From JANLUX01 sp031409815 (GTDB lineage: Bacteria; Bacteroidota; Bacteroidia; AKYH767-A; OLB10): 5,389 nt of DNA. This document shows, in pieces, positions 4,978 to 5,389 of this stretch. Under the pieces are notes generated by a model. It was not told where the DNA came from. It did no database searches and worked only from the letters and a program-made list of their open reading frames with translations. A program made the position numbers and the translations under genes. Position 1 is the first letter of the stretch; the number at the start of each line of letters is the position of its first letter. Location: assembly GCA_031409815.1 (NCBI GenBank), contig JANNXV010000325.1:1-5389 (forward strand). Reading direction: 5' to 3'.

Positions 4978-5389
4978 ATGACAGACAAAAGCTACGAACG
5001 CCTTTTAGAAGGTAATCAAGATTGGAGTAAAGAGAAGTTAGCTTCCGATCCTGATTTTTTTACTAACCTGACCAAGGGGCAAGAGCCTAAATATTTATGG
5101 ATTGGTTGTTCCGACAGCCGCGTGCCTGCCAATGAAATAACAGGAACTAAGTCAGGAGAAATATTTGTACACCGCAATGTGGCCAACCTGGTGTTTCAAA
5201 CAGATTCGAACCTCTTAAGTGTTTTATATTACGCTGTTGAGGTGTTGCATATAAAGCATATTATTCTTTGCGGGCATTATGGTTGCGGTGGTGTGCTGGC
5301 TGCTATGGAAAATAAAGATTTGGGTTTTGTGAATGCATGGCTCAGTAATATCAAAGAAGTGTATGAAAAGCACCGGGATGAATTAGAAA
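4978..5389 (+). CDS. Beta-class carbonic anhydrase (3' end outside the window)
   Basis: Interconverts CO2 and bicarbonate, supplying bicarbonate to carboxylases and helping pH balance; normally cytoplasmic. The visible 137 codons (of roughly 200-220 in the family) include all zinc ligands: Cys44 and Asp46 in CSDSR (44-48, with Arg48 forming the Asp-Arg dyad), and His100 and Cys103 in CGHYGCGG (98-105). The HRNVAN motif (65-70) is also present. Trp41, Gly43 and Arg66 correspond to E. coli/Haemophilus Trp39, Gly41 and Arg64, features of allosteric type II beta enzymes; the matching C-terminal Tyr is beyond the window. The ATG at 4978 begins MTDKSYERLLEGNQDW, and the family normally starts just before this helix, so the start is well supported. 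No Shine-Dalgarno is seen; the leader is the 9-bp repeat array. It is divergent from the receiver gene. The symbol can or cynT is avoided because the subtype is not settled. Confidence 0.96.
   Translation, partial: MTDKSYERLLEGNQDWSKEKLASDPDFFTNLTKGQEPKYLWIGCSDSRVPANEITGTKSGEIFVHRNVANLVFQTDSNLLSVLYYAVEVLHIKHIILCGHYGCGGVLAAMENKDLGFVNAWLSNIKEVYEKHRDELE

Overview
The window reads as a chromosomal segment of a Bacteroidota bacterium, probably from the Chitinophagia/Sphingobacteriia side. The evidence is the AT-rich base composition, a Bacteroidota-style repetitive cell-surface protein at the left edge, a DUF6913-type gene joined to ligA and dapA, weak or absent Shine-Dalgarno sequences, and a palindromic intergenic repeat whose arms carry the words CATTGCGAGG and GAAGCAATCT. 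The assignment is by recognition, not by a search.

Layout: (1) 1-496, plus strand: 3' end of a large secreted or surface protein, ending early for its family. (2) 513-555: a strong bidirectional intrinsic terminator between converging genes. (3) 631-4196, minus strand: a probable operon read ligA -> DUF6913 protein -> dapA. ligA is NAD-dependent DNA ligase and dapA is dihydrodipicolinate synthase of the lysine/diaminopimelate pathway. dapA overlaps the DUF6913 gene by 17 bp. (4) 4407-4763, minus strand: a stand-alone receiver-domain protein that keeps the phospho-acceptor Asp but has lost most other active-site residues and most of helix alpha4. (5) 4764-4977: a divergent intergenic region dominated by a degenerate 9-bp tandem repeat. 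(6) 4978 to the right edge, plus strand: the first 137 codons of a beta-class carbonic anhydrase.

The core genes are housekeeping: ligA seals replication and repair nicks, dapA commits aspartate semialdehyde to DAP and lysine, and carbonic anhydrase supplies bicarbonate. The less ordinary content lies between and beside them. Two copies of one palindromic repeat bracket ligA, one of them a perfect 26-bp inverted repeat inside the operon. The second copy has a 9-nt insertion that makes a nested hairpin. The carbonic anhydrase leader is a 9-bp satellite-like array containing two mutually inverted dyads. The receiver is a pseudo-receiver candidate. I see no CRISPR array, tRNA, rRNA, transposase, prophage or defence gene. 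I cannot support a claim of a complete undescribed system here; the atypical receiver and the repeat architecture are the best leads.
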